64,000 nt of DNA from Rhizobium sp. JAB6 (GTDB lineage Bacteria; Pseudomonadota; Alphaproteobacteria; Rhizobiales; Rhizobiaceae). Location: positions 653,001 to 717,000 of the forward strand of contig NZ_PYJQ01000001.1 of the NCBI RefSeq assembly GCF_003024605.1, given 5' to 3'. Below are positions 54,576-63,326 of this stretch, in pieces (the first letter of the stretch is position 1; each line of letters begins with the position of its first letter). The notes beneath the pieces were generated by a model. That model did not search any database and had not been told where the DNA came from. It saw only the letters and a program-made list of their open reading frames with translations. The translations under genes and the position numbers were made by a program.

Positions 54576-56015
54576 ATGGCCGAGGCCATTTCATTTCTGG
54601 AGCCGCGTGCGGATGTTCTGGCGCGCCGCAGCGCGATCGTTGCCGATCTCGCCGATCTCCTGGCGCCGGAATGCCTGATTCACGAGCAGCGTGAGCTCGT
54701 GCCTTTCGAAACCGATGCCTTCGTGTCCTATCGCCGCCTGCCGCTCGCCGTCGCTCTGCCCCGCTCGACGGCGGAAGTGGCGGCCGTCATGAAATATTGC
54801 CATCGCTACGGCATTCCCGTCGTGCCGCGCGGTGCTGGCACGTCGCTGTCGGGCGGTGCCATCCCGCAGGAAGATGCGGTCGTCCTCGGCCTCTCCAAGA
54901 TGAACCGCATCCTCGATATCGATTATGCCAACCGCACGGCGACGGTGCAGGCGGGAGTGACGAACCTGCATGTTTCCGAAAGCGTATCGGCCGACGGTTT
55001 CTTCTATGCGCCCGATCCGAGTTCGCAGCTTGCCTGCACCATCGGCGGCAATATCGGCATGAATTCCGGCGGCGCGCATTGTCTGAAATACGGCGTCACG
55101 ACCAACAATCTGCTCGGCGTCAAGCTGGTGCTGACCGACGGCACCGTCATCGATCTCGGCGGGAAGGCGCTGGATGCGCCTGGCTACGATCTGCTCGGCC
55201 TCGTCTGCGGCTCCGAAGGCCAGCTTGGCATCGTTACCGAGGCGACGGTACGGCTCATCGCCAAGCCGGAAGGCGCCCGGCCGGTGCTCTTCGGTTTCGA
55301 CAGCTCCGAAGAAGCAGGCGCCTGCGTCGCAGATGTGATCGCCGCCGGTATCGTGCCGGTCGCGATCGAATTCATGGACAAGCCGGCGATCGAGATCTGC
55401 GAAGCCTTTGCCAAGGCCGGTTATCCGCTTGACGTCGAGGCTCTGCTGATCGTCGAGGTCGAAGGCTCCGAAGCGGAAATGGACGATATGCTTGCGAGCA
55501 TCGTTGCCATCGCCCGCGCTCACAGGGTCAAGACCGTGCGCGAATGCCAGTCGGCAACGGAAGCGGCCCTGATCTGGAAAGGCCGGAAGTCAGCCTTCGG
55601 CGCTACAGGGCGCATCGCCGACTATATCTGCATGGATGGCACCGTGCCGCTCAGCCAGCTCTCCTATGTGCTGAAGAAGACAAGCGAGATCGTCGACGGC
55701 TACGGTCTGCGCGTCGCCAATGTTTTCCATGCCGGCGATGGCAACATGCATCCGTTGATTCTCTTCAATGCCAACGACCCCGAAGACGCCGCCAAGGCCG
55801 AAGCGGCCGGCAACGACATCCTGCGGCTCTGTGTCGATGCCGGCGGCTGTCTCACCGGCGAGCATGGCGTCGGCATCGAGAAACGCGACCTGATGCGGCA
55901 TCAATATGCCGATGTCGATCTTGCCCAGATGATGTCGGTTCGCGCAGCTTTCGACCCCGGCTGGATCCTCAATCCCTCCAAGGTCTTCCCACTCGAAGGG
56001 CGCAACGCCGCATGA
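54576..56015 (+). CDS. glcD: Glycolate oxidase, FAD subunit GlcD
   Basis: A 479-residue FAD-linked subunit of glycolate oxidase, which turns glycolate into glyoxylate. It has the FAD-binding-4 domain (VVPRGAGTSLSGGAIPQEDAVVLGLSKMNRIL near 80-110 and SQLACTIGGNIGMNSGGAHCLKYG) and the C-terminal oxidase cap ending with NVFHAGDGNMHPLILF and LTGEHGVGIEKRDLM. Length is typical. AGGAGGAGG precedes the ATG at 54576; an earlier in-frame ATG is inside that RBS. It overlaps glcE by four bases. Confidence 0.96.
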   Translation: MAEAISFLEPRADVLARRSAIVADLADLLAPECLIHEQRELVPFETDAFVSYRRLPLAVALPRSTAEVAAVMKYCHRYGIPVVPRGAGTSLSGGAIPQEDAVVLGLSKMNRILDIDYANRTATVQAGVTNLHVSESVSADGFFYAPDPSSQLACTIGGNIGMNSGGAHCLKYGVTTNNLLGVKLVLTDGTVIDLGGKALDAPGYDLLGLVCGSEGQLGIVTEATVRLIAKPEGARPVLFGFDSSEEAGACVADVIAAGIVPVAIEFMDKPAIEICEAFAKAGYPLDVEALLIVEVEGSEAEMDDMLASIVAIARAHRVKTVRECQSATEAALIWKGRKSAFGATGRIADYICMDGTVPLSQLSYVLKKTSEIVDGYGLRVANVFHAGDGNMHPLILFNANDPEDAAKAEAAGNDILRLCVDAGGCLTGEHGVGIEKRDLMRHQYADVDLAQMMSVRAAFDPGWILNPSKVFPLEGRNAA

Positions 56016-57211
56016 CTGAATTTCTTCCGAGAACCGAGGAGGAAGCGGCTTCCATCATCGGTGATCATGCCGCGCGCGGCGCGGCCCTTGCAATCGTCGG
56101 CGGCAATACGCGATCCGGCTTCGGCAATGCAGTCGTGTCCGAAGCGGTACTCTCATCCCGCGATCTTGCCGGCATCGTCGCCTACAATCCGGGTGAGATG
56201 GTGATGACGGCCCGCGCCGGCACGCCGGCCGCCGAGATCGAGGCCGCTCTTGCCGAAGCCGGTCAGATGATGGCCTTCGAGCCCATGGATCACAGGCCAC
56301 TGATGACGACGGAAGGCGAGCCGACGATCGGCGGCGTTTTCGCCGCCAATGTCTCCGGCCCGCGCCGTTTCGTCAGCGGCGCGGCGCGCGACAGCCTGCT
56401 TGGCGTCCGCTTCGTCAATGGCAAGGGCGAGATCGTCAAGGCCGGCGGGAGGGTGATGAAGAATGTCACCGGCCTCGATCTGGTCAAGCTGATGGCCGGA
56501 TCACACGGCACCCTCGGCCTTTTGACCGAGGTAACGTTCCGCGTGCCGCCGAAGCCGAAGACGGAGGAGACGATCGTCCTTTCCGGCATCAACGATGCGG
56601 AAGCCGCAAACGCCATGGCTGCGGCCATGGCTCTGCCGCTCGAAGTCTCGGGCGCCGCTCATCTGCCCTTGACCGTCGCCTGGTCCTTTCTCGACGGCAG
56701 GCTGCCGCAAGGCGAGGCGACGGTGCTGCGCATCGAAGGTCTTCCCCGCTCTGTCGCGGTCCGCGGTGAAAAGCTTGCGGCTGCCATGGGCCGGCTCGGG
56801 CCGGTGAAGCGTCTCGAAGAGGATGACAGCCGCCGGCTCTGGCGCGAGATTCGCAATGTGAAGCCCTACGCCGATGGCACCTCCCGTCCTGTCTGGCGCG
56901 TCTCGGTCGCTCCCGGCATCGGCCACCGACTTGTCGCGGCCCTTCGCCTGGAGGAGGGCGTGGATGCCTATTATGATTGGCAGGGCGGGCTCGTCTGGAT
57001 GCGCATGGAAGCCGAGCCGGAGGGCGATATGCTCAGGCGCTACATTCATGCGCTTGGCGGCGGGCACGCCACCCTGATGCGCGCCACCCCAGCCCATCGC
57101 GCCACGACGGCGGCCTTCCAGCCGCAGCCGGAGTCCGTGGCGCTGCTGTCTGCGCGCATAAAGGAAAAATTCGATCCGGCGGGGATTTTCAATCCAGGGA
57201 AGATGGGGTGA
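56012..57211 (+). CDS. glcE: Glycolate oxidase, FAD subunit GlcE
   Basis: A 399-residue second FAD-binding subunit. FAD-binding-4 features are GGNTRSGFG near the start and TTEGEPTIGGVFAANVSGPRRFVSGAARDSLLGVRFVNGKG, with GRVMKNVTGLDLVKLMAGSHGTLGLLTEVTF. It starts with ATG overlapping the glcD TGA (ATGA), so it is coupled to glcD. Normally glcF follows directly; here a repeat element of about 180 bases sits between glcE and glcF. Confidence 0.95.
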   Translation: MTEFLPRTEEEAASIIGDHAARGAALAIVGGNTRSGFGNAVVSEAVLSSRDLAGIVAYNPGEMVMTARAGTPAAEIEAALAEAGQMMAFEPMDHRPLMTTEGEPTIGGVFAANVSGPRRFVSGAARDSLLGVRFVNGKGEIVKAGGRVMKNVTGLDLVKLMAGSHGTLGLLTEVTFRVPPKPKTEETIVLSGINDAEAANAMAAAMALPLEVSGAAHLPLTVAWSFLDGRLPQGEATVLRIEGLPRSVAVRGEKLAAAMGRLGPVKRLEEDDSRRLWREIRNVKPYADGTSRPVWRVSVAPGIGHRLVAALRLEEGVDAYYDWQGGLVWMRMEAEPEGDMLRRYIHALGGGHATLMRATPAHRATTAAFQPQPESVALLSARIKEKFDPAGIFNPGKMG

Positions 57212-57236
57212 TGCGGATGGAGTCTTTTCTACGATT

Positions 57237-57414
57237 GCCCCTCACCCTAACCCTCTCCCCGCAGGCGGGGAGAGGGAACGACCTCATTTGTGGCGCCTTA
57301 TCGGCTCGAGAGAGATTGAGGAATGACGGAGAGTGCGTCTATGCCCTTCTCCCTGTTGATACGGGGAGAAGGTGGCCGCCCTTCGGCAAAAGCTCAGGAG
57401 GCCGGATGAGGGGC
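57237..57414. repeat. Composite palindromic repeat between glcE and glcF
   Basis: This 178-base element has terminal inverted GCCCCTCA...TGAGGGGC and two inner hairpins: CCCTCTCCCCGC against GCGGGGAGAGGG (57251-57276) and CCTTCTCCC against GGGAGAAGG (57345-57372). Its left core CTCACCCTAACCCTCTC matches the repeat at 25671-25823. It splits the glc operon and ends 30 bases before the glcF start. Confidence 0.72.
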
Positions 57415-57444
57415 ACGATCTTGCTCGAACGGGGACACGTGTAA

Positions 57445-58764
57445 ATGCAAACCAATTTCACGCCCGAACAGCTTGCCGATCCGCATGTAGCCGAGTCCGA
57501 AGCGATCCTGCGCAAATGTGTGCATTGTGGCTTCTGCACCGCCACCTGTCCGACCTATGTGACGCTCGGCAACGAGCTCGACAGCCCGCGCGGCCGCATT
57601 TACCTCATCAAGGATATGCTGGAAAACGGCCGGCCCGCCGATGCCGAGGTGGTGACCCATATCGACCGCTGCCTTTCCTGTCTCGCCTGCACGACGACCT
57701 GTCCCTCCGGCGTCGATTATATGCACCTGATTGATCATGCCCGTGTTCATGTCGAAAACACCTATAAGCGCCCACTGATGGATCGGCTGACCCGCAATAT
57801 GCTGGCAGCCGTCTTGCCCTATCCCGGCCGGTTCCGACTGGCCTTGCGGCTTGCAAGCCTCGGCCGGCCGTTCAAGGGGCTGTTGAAGCGCGTTCCGGCC
57901 TTGAAGGCTTTCGCCGCCATGCTGGATCTTGCGCCGCGCAGCATTCCCGCGCCATCGCCTCTTGCGAGGCCGGGGTTGCATGCACCGCAGGACGAGAGGC
58001 GCGGTCGCGTGGCGATCCTGACCGGTTGCGCCCAGCCGGTGCTCGATCCGGAAATCAACGCAGCCACCATCCGTCTGCTGACGCGTCTCGGCGTCGAGGT
58101 CGTCGTGCCGGAGGGGGAGGTCTGCTGCGGTTCACTGGTCCACCATATGGGGCGTGAGGAACAGGCGCTTGCCGCCGCCCGCGCCAATGTCGATGTCTGG
58201 ATAGGCGAGATCGAGGCCGGAGGGCTCGACGCCATCATCATCACCGCGTCCGGCTGCGGCACGACGATCAAGGACTACGGCCACATGCTGCGCCTCGATC
58301 CGGTCTATGCCGAAAAGGCCGCCCGGGTTTCGGCGCTCGCCAAGGACATCACCGAATATCTTACAAGCCTCGATTTGCCATCGCATATGCCGCGCGGCAT
58401 CACCGTCGCCTATCATTCCGCCTGCTCCATGCAGCACGGGCAGAAGATCACCATGGCGCCGAAGCTCCTGCTGAAAGCCGCGGGCTTTACGGTGCGTGAC
58501 CCGGCGGAAGGGCATCTGTGCTGCGGCTCAGCCGGCACCTACAACATCATGCAGCCGGAGATCTCGGCCGAGCTGAAGGCACGCAAGGTCCGGAATATCG
58601 AGGCGACGAAAGCCGACATCATCGCGACGGGCAATATCGGCTGCATCACGCAGATCGCCACGGGAACGGCAATTCCCATTTTGCATACGGTGGAACTGCT
58701 GGATTGGGCCTATGGCGGCGAAATGCCCGCGAAACTGAGGGGCCTGCAGCCGGCGGCCGCCTAA
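57445..58764 (+). CDS. glcF: Glycolate oxidase iron-sulfur subunit GlcF
   Basis: A 439-residue iron-sulfur subunit. Two [4Fe-4S] ferredoxin motifs are near the start, CVHCGFCTATCPTY and CLSCLACTTTCPSG, followed by two CCG domains that bind further clusters, CGSLVHHMG and CCGSAGTYN. It passes electrons from GlcDE to the membrane quinone pool. The ATG at 57445 has only a weak RBS in the repeat's tail. Its stop overlaps the next minus-strand gene by four bases. Confidence 0.95.
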   Translation: MQTNFTPEQLADPHVAESEAILRKCVHCGFCTATCPTYVTLGNELDSPRGRIYLIKDMLENGRPADAEVVTHIDRCLSCLACTTTCPSGVDYMHLIDHARVHVENTYKRPLMDRLTRNMLAAVLPYPGRFRLALRLASLGRPFKGLLKRVPALKAFAAMLDLAPRSIPAPSPLARPGLHAPQDERRGRVAILTGCAQPVLDPEINAATIRLLTRLGVEVVVPEGEVCCGSLVHHMGREEQALAAARANVDVWIGEIEAGGLDAIIITASGCGTTIKDYGHMLRLDPVYAEKAARVSALAKDITEYLTSLDLPSHMPRGITVAYHSACSMQHGQKITMAPKLLLKAAGFTVRDPAEGHLCCGSAGTYNIMQPEISAELKARKVRNIEATKADIIATGNIGCITQIATGTAIPILHTVELLDWAYGGEMPAKLRGLQPAAA

Positions 58765-59120
58765 TGCAGCTTGTCTGGCGTCGGCAGACGGTGTGCCTGC
58801 CATTCGCCTTCGAATCTGTCGGCAGCGATGCGCGTCATGCTGATGCGATCCTGGCCTTCCTCGAAGAACATGCCGTCCGCGAGGCCGGCTATTCCGTCGT
58901 AAAACGAGCCTTCGACCAGGCTGGTGATGCGTTGCATCTCATGTTCGCGACCGGAAACATCGGCAACCGACATGCATTGCCGGCGACCATCGGCAAACAC
59001 GTCGATCAGCCGGGGAACATCGCCGGTGATGTCAACCTCGTAATAAACGATGACCGGCTCCTCGCTTTCCGGATGGATCCAGTCGCATCTGTAATAGGAA
59101 AAGCTCATGTGCTGGAACAT
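58761..59120 (-). CDS. Hypothetical protein (DUF6881-like)
   Basis: A 119-residue soluble protein with CDWIHPESEEPVIVYYEVDITGDVPRLIDVFADGR near the start, a pattern resembling DUF6881. The later part is acidic and has no motif I know. GGGGGA precedes the ATG at 59120; MSFSYY four codons later is an alternative start. Its stop overlaps the glcF stop. Function unknown. Confidence 0.62.
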   Translation of the reverse strand: MFQHMSFSYYRCDWIHPESEEPVIVYYEVDITGDVPRLIDVFADGRRQCMSVADVSGREHEMQRITSLVEGSFYDGIAGLADGMFFEEGQDRISMTRIAADRFEGEWQAHRLPTPDKLH

Positions 59121-59184
59121 AGCACAGGATCCCCCAAGCCTGAACCGGTTTGAGGGATCGATTGCGACTTCAGCCTGAGGAGGG

Positions 59185-59856
59185 TCAGAAGTTGAACGAG
59201 ACGCCGAAGTCGAGAGCGTGGGTGAAAACCCTCGTCTTCAGCGTATCGCCGCTGTCGATCGAGACGTTGTTCACGAAATTGTAGTTGCCCTTGTATTCGA
59301 CAAAGGTCGACCAGTGCTTGGCGAACTGGTAGCTGACGCCGGCCTGCGCCTGAAGCGAAGCGCCGCCGAACTGGTAGTCGAAGGTCGTGCCCGATGCGCG
59401 CGTGACTTCGACGTGCGGCACGTTGATCCCGGCGCCGAGGCCGACATAGGGCGTCCAGTTGCGGCTGGGGTCCTGAAAGCGGTAGAGCGCGTTCAGCGTC
59501 AGCATGTTCAGGCCGTCGGTGAACTCGAAATGCGACCAGCCGGGCGTATTGCCGAGATCGCCATAGACCTTCGCATGGGTGTAGTCGAGCGACACGCCCC
59601 AGTTCGGCTTGTCGAGTTCATCAAGCCACCAGATGCCGCGGAAGCCGAAATAGGGTGGCATCTTGAAGGACTTGCCCGACCAGTTCGGATCGAAATCGGC
59701 GCCGTCCGATGTGGTCACATTGCTGCCGGTTGCGGCCTGTATGCCGCCATACGCGGAAAATTGCATCTCCGCCGAGGCAGAGCTTGCGGCAAATATGAAT
59801 GCGGAAGTCGCAAGGGCGGCAAGTGCCGGCTGCTTGATGCGAAATGCACGATGCAT
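59185..59856 (-). CDS. Outer-membrane beta-barrel protein, possibly lipid A oxidase LpxQ
   Basis: A 223-residue exported protein. A Sec signal peptide (cleavage after ASA near 29) is followed by alternating aromatic-hydrophobic strands and a C-terminal ALDFGVSFNF ending in phenylalanine, the BamA recognition signature of outer-membrane barrels. About eight strands are predicted. The sequence (EMQFSAYGGIQAATGSNVTTSDG, FRGIWWLDELDKPNWGVSLDYTHAKVYGDL) resembles what I recall of rhizobial LpxQ, the outer-membrane oxygen-dependent enzyme that turns the proximal glucosamine of lipid A into aminogluconate. GGGGATCTCAC precedes the ATG. The barrel call is firm; the LpxQ assignment is tentative. Confidence 0.75.
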   Translation of the reverse strand: MHRAFRIKQPALAALATSAFIFAASSASAEMQFSAYGGIQAATGSNVTTSDGADFDPNWSGKSFKMPPYFGFRGIWWLDELDKPNWGVSLDYTHAKVYGDLGNTPGWSHFEFTDGLNMLTLNALYRFQDPSRNWTPYVGLGAGINVPHVEVTRASGTTFDYQFGGASLQAQAGVSYQFAKHWSTFVEYKGNYNFVNNVSIDSGDTLKTRVFTHALDFGVSFNF

Positions 59857-60168
59857 GTGAGATCCCCGGATGGCAAGGTGCGCTATCTAAACGCGCTTCC
59901 GTGACACTTCTATTGCAGTCACGGGTAGGCAAATGTGGCTTAGGAGGGAAAACTGACGCTAAACTGAAGATGACGGCCCGCTTTTCAGCGACGCGGCACG
60001 ATAAATGCCCGGCTGTAACACTGGTGCAACAGTGTCCTTACCCGGGCCTGCAGCCAATAAGCTATTGCAAGTGACACGAGCGCCCCGATCTCGCATAAAA
60101 GGCATGCCATCGTTCGGAGCGCGCGCTATACCGATGCCTGATTCGGGAGAGGTAGACAGGCGGCTTTT
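59857..60168. other. Intergenic region with extended hairpin
   Basis: No gene is evident between the barrel protein and the first L,D-transpeptidase. It holds an extended imperfect palindrome at 60007-60047: outer GCCCGG/CCGGGC, internal loops, then a perfect ACACTG-N6-CAGTGT core at 60018-60035. The region also carries the barrel gene promoter. Confidence 0.5.
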
Positions 60169-60867
60169 TCAACCGCCGAACAGGGTTCTCAGCACATCGA
60201 CGCCGCGATCCTGATAGCTGACTTCGCCCTGCTTGTTGCCGGGGCCGACGACGATGACCTTGGTGCCGACCGGAACGCGGTCGTAGAGATCGATCACGTC
60301 CTTGTTCATCATGCGGATGCAGCCGGACGACATGTTGAGGCCGATGCTCCAGGGCTGGTTGGTGCCGTGGATGCGGAAGGCGGTGTCGTTGCCATTGCGA
60401 TAGAGATACATGGCGCGCGCGCCGAGCGGATTGTCCTCGCCGCCTTCCTGATAGGGCGGCAGTTTGTGGCCCTTCTTGGCTTCGCGCACGATCATTTCCG
60501 GCGGCGGCGTCCAGCCGGGCCACTCCGCCTTGCGCCCGACCTTCACGACGCCCGACCAGCCGAAACCATCGCGGCCGACGCCGATGCCATAGCGTCTTGC
60601 GCGGTTATTGCCTTCGACGAGGTAGAGATATTTGTTGTTGGTGTCGACAATGACGGTGCCTGGAGCCTCGTTCGTCGCCAGCCGCACCATGCGCCGCTGA
60701 AACTGCGGCTTCACCTGCCCCTGCGGTTCCATCGCGACGCGGACTACATCGGTGCGGGCGACCGGCGCAGTAACGGGTGCTGAAGCGGTGAAGGCTGCTG
60801 CGTTCGATGCTGCAAAAAGACACGCCGCAACGACACCTGTCGTCACGATCGACAATGCTGCTTTCAT
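60169..60867 (-). CDS. L,D-transpeptidase (YkuD domain) 1
   Basis: A 232-residue exported L,D-transpeptidase. An N-terminal signal ([26 protein letters not shown]) is followed by a linker and the YkuD catalytic domain: [18 protein letters not shown], then [10 protein letters not shown] and the cysteine motif [19 protein letters not shown]. It cross-links peptidoglycan by 3-3 bonds or attaches outer-membrane proteins to it, a major activity in Rhizobiales cell poles. GGGGAATGCC precedes the ATG. It is a paralogue of the next gene. Confidence 0.93.
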   Translation of the reverse strand: MKAALSIVTTGVVAACLFAASNAAAFTASAPVTAPVARTDVVRVAMEPQGQVKPQFQRRMVRLATNEAPGTVIVDTNNKYLYLVEGNNRARRYGIGVGRDGFGWSGVVKVGRKAEWPGWTPPPEMIVREAKKGHKLPPYQEGGEDNPLGARAMYLYRNGNDTAFRIHGTNQPWSIGLNMSSGCIRMMNKDVIDLYDRVPVGTKVIVVGPGNKQGEVSYQDRGVDVLRTLFGG

Positions 60868-60989
60868 AATGGCATTCCCCTCGTTGAATTCGCTAGGAAA
60901 CTACCGGAACCGAGGACGGGATCAAGATCAAAATAGCCGATGGGGAGAACGGGAGTGGAAAAACAGCCCGTTCTTCTATCGTGCGCCAG

Positions 60990-61009
60990 ACTATAGTCTG
61001 AACTATAGT
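60990..61009. promoter_or_regulatory. Tandem palindromes ACTATAGT upstream of L,D-transpeptidase 1
   Basis: The self-complementary octamer ACTATAGT occurs at 60990-60997 and 61002-61009, 12 bases apart, in the 219-base gap between the two transpeptidase genes. It might be a regulator site for the first gene. Confidence 0.35.
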
Positions 61010-61086
61010 GGAGGGCTCTCCGTTGTGGCGAATACATCCCCTTCGATAGAGCAGTACCGCCGCACAGGCTGTAGCCTCATTTGAGG

Positions 61087-61869
61087 CTACATGACGACGA
61101 CTCGGGTGCCGACCTTCACGCGGTTGTAGAGATCGATGACATCTTCGTTGCGAAGCCGGATGCAGCCGGAGGAGACGGCACTGCCGATCGTCCAGGGGGC
61201 GTTGGTGCCATGGATGCGATAAAGGGTGGAGCCGAGATACATGGCGCGGGCGCCGAGCGGATTGCCTTCGCCGCCCTCCATGTGCGCCGGCAGATAATGG
61301 CCCTTGGCGGCTTCACGGGAGATCATTTCGGCGGGCGGCGTCCAATCCGGCCATTCCTGCTTGCGGGTTACGGTGTGGGCACCGGCCCATTCGAAGCCCG
61401 GCTTGCCGACGCCGACGCCGTAGCGCCGCGCCTTACCGCCATCCATCACCAGATAGAGAAAGCGGTTGTTGGTATCGATGACGATGCTGCCGGGTTTTTC
61501 CTTGGTCTGGTAGTCGACGACCTGCGGCAGGAACTGCGGATCGATCTGGCCGCGGACCGACGGATATTGCGGGCGGGCCATGGCGACCTGCTGCACGGCC
61601 GGGCGCGCAAACAGACCGCGAGGCTGCACGACCTGGCGCATCTGCGGATTTGCCTGCTGCTCCATGCTGGAATCGACTGCACGTCGCGCCATTGGGCGGG
61701 GATAGACGACCGGCTGCACATTGCCGCCGCCGAGCTGCATCACCCAGGGGGCGGTCAGATCGGGACTGACGATGACGGGCGGGCGCGACTGATAGCGGTC
61801 GTCGGCGTACGCGGTGGAGGCAAGCAGGCTTAAGACGCCGGCGGCACACAGAACGGCATGTTTCATCAT
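61087..61869 (-). CDS. L,D-transpeptidase (YkuD domain) 2
   Basis: A 260-residue exported L,D-transpeptidase, paralogue of the previous gene. It has a signal peptide (MMKHAVLCAAGVLSLLASTAYA), a Q/R-rich linker of about 100 residues, and the YkuD domain with GSIVIDTNNRFLYLV, HGTNAPWTIG and SSGCIRLRNEDVIDLYNRV. The catalytic Cys and His are present. A ten-base perfect inverted repeat, TGTAGCCTCA against TGAGGCTACA (61070-61091), covers its stop codon but has no T tract. Confidence 0.93.
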   Translation of the reverse strand: MMKHAVLCAAGVLSLLASTAYADDRYQSRPPVIVSPDLTAPWVMQLGGGNVQPVVYPRPMARRAVDSSMEQQANPQMRQVVQPRGLFARPAVQQVAMARPQYPSVRGQIDPQFLPQVVDYQTKEKPGSIVIDTNNRFLYLVMDGGKARRYGVGVGKPGFEWAGAHTVTRKQEWPDWTPPAEMISREAAKGHYLPAHMEGGEGNPLGARAMYLGSTLYRIHGTNAPWTIGSAVSSGCIRLRNEDVIDLYNRVKVGTRVVVM

Positions 61870-62169
61870 CGGACAAACTCTCTACATATGGGCCGAGGAG
61901 GGGCGCAACGCACCCGGTCGAATTCATGGTGCCACTTGCACGCGAGCGAATGGTAAACATCTATTCATCAAAATGCCGCGAAGCCGATAAAGCTTTGTCA
62001 GGGTTACCGCCTGGTTTTGAAAGATGGTTTGCAAATGGTAAATCATGAATCGGAATGCGCGGCCGCCGAAATCAGCCTATGAGTTTAAGCATTTGATCGA
62101 TCTGGTTTTATCCGATAGTTGCTTACCGGTTTCCGGTAGCGCCTGCTGAAAATAGGGACGAATCGCAAA
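61870..62169. other. Intergenic region between L,D-transpeptidase 2 and tag
   Basis: This 300-base gap holds the divergent promoters of the two flanking genes. I see no further gene, no strong palindrome and no repeat; the words ATGGTAAA(C/T) recur at 61949 and 62035, without evident meaning. Confidence 0.4.
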
Positions 62170-62799
62170 ATGGCCGAGACAGGCATCATCACCGGCGAAG
62201 ATGGCAAGGACCGCTGCTTCTGGCACGGCAATCTGCCGGAATACCAGCGCTATCACGACCAGGAATGGGGCCGGCCTGTCGTCGACGATATCAGGTTGTT
62301 CGAGAAGATCTGCCTCGAAGGCTTCCAGTCGGGCCTGTCCTGGCTGACGATCCTGCGCAAGCGCGAGAATTTTCGCGCCGCTTTCGCTGGCTTCGATTTC
62401 GAGAAAGTCGCCAGGTTTGGCGAAGCCGATATCGAGCGCTGCCTCGCCGATGCCGGCATCATCCGCCATCGCGGCAAGATCGTCTCCACCATCAACAATG
62501 CTCGCCGCGCCATTGAGCTGCGCGACGAATTCGGTTCGCTCGCCCGCTATTTCTGGAGCCACGAACCGGACGCCTCGGAGCGCCCCGAAGTCTTCGATCT
62601 GGCCCATCTGCGCGCCAATCCGACGACGGCGGCTTCGGTGCGGATTTCGAAGGATTTGAAGAAACGCGGCTGGACCTTTGTCGGCCCGACTACAGTTTAT
62701 GCTTTCATGCAGGCCATGGGCTTGGTCAACGATCACATCGAAGGCTGCTATTGCCGGAAAGAGGTGGAGGCAATGCGCTGCGCATTGGTGCGGCCGTGA
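62170..62799 (+). CDS. tag: DNA-3-methyladenine glycosylase I
   Basis: A 209-residue DNA repair glycosylase that removes 3-methyladenine. Conserved Tag features are RCFWHGNLPEYQRYHDQEWGRP at the start, FQSGLSWLTILRKRENFRAAF (the helix-hairpin-helix region) and the C-terminal zinc ligands DHIEGCYCRK. Its stop overlaps the next GTG start as GTGA, so the downstream secreted protein is coupled to it. The RBS is modest. Confidence 0.95.
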   Translation: MAETGIITGEDGKDRCFWHGNLPEYQRYHDQEWGRPVVDDIRLFEKICLEGFQSGLSWLTILRKRENFRAAFAGFDFEKVARFGEADIERCLADAGIIRHRGKIVSTINNARRAIELRDEFGSLARYFWSHEPDASERPEVFDLAHLRANPTTAASVRISKDLKKRGWTFVGPTTVYAFMQAMGLVNDHIEGCYCRKEVEAMRCALVRP

Positions 62800-63323
62800 A
62801 AGCTGCGCTTCTCGGTCTTTCGCTGACGATGCTCGCGGTGTCTGGCGCCGCGGCGGCCCATGCTCAAAGCGATACGCAGCAACAGCAGCTGCCCCAGCTC
62901 GACCGCGGCGAAAAGCTCGAGAAGATCGCCCTGCCGGCCGTCCTCGAGAGGCTGACGGGCTGGACGAAATTCGGCAAGGGCAAGGTCTACATGCTGCCGC
63001 TGAAGAAGGGGCAGCACGTGCGGATCACCTTCAGCTCGAAGAGCAAATATGCCTATATGGCGATCTTCGATCTCTCGTCGAGCGAGGACGAATCCTTCTT
63101 CGGCACGGACGAAGACGGCAACACCGCCGACGTGACGGTCAACGAAGACACGACCTGGCTGATCAAGCCCTATTATTCGCGCGTCACGCGCCGGCGCGGT
63201 CTCGGGGCTCCTTACGAGATCCTCATCGATCCCAATCCGCCGGCCGCGCAGCAGGCGCCGGCCGATCAGCAGAAGGATCAGGGACCGATGCTGTTTCCCC
63301 CGCGTTCGAAGCAGGGGCAGTAA
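62796..63323 (+). CDS. Secreted hypothetical protein coupled to tag
   Basis: A 175-residue exported protein starting at a GTG that overlaps the tag stop. The signal peptide is KAALLGLSLTMLAVSGAAAAHA, cleaved before QS near 24. The mature part has a central beta-rich region (GKVYMLPLKKGQHVRITFSSKSKYAYMAIFDLSS) that could be a carbohydrate-binding or pre-peptidase C-terminal-like module, then a Q/P-rich end. No known domain is certain. The link to DNA repair is probably only translational. Confidence 0.68.
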   Translation: MKAALLGLSLTMLAVSGAAAAHAQSDTQQQQLPQLDRGEKLEKIALPAVLERLTGWTKFGKGKVYMLPLKKGQHVRITFSSKSKYAYMAIFDLSSSEDESFFGTDEDGNTADVTVNEDTTWLIKPYYSRVTRRRGLGAPYEILIDPNPPAAQQAPADQQKDQGPMLFPPRSKQGQ

Positions 63324-63326
63324 GGA

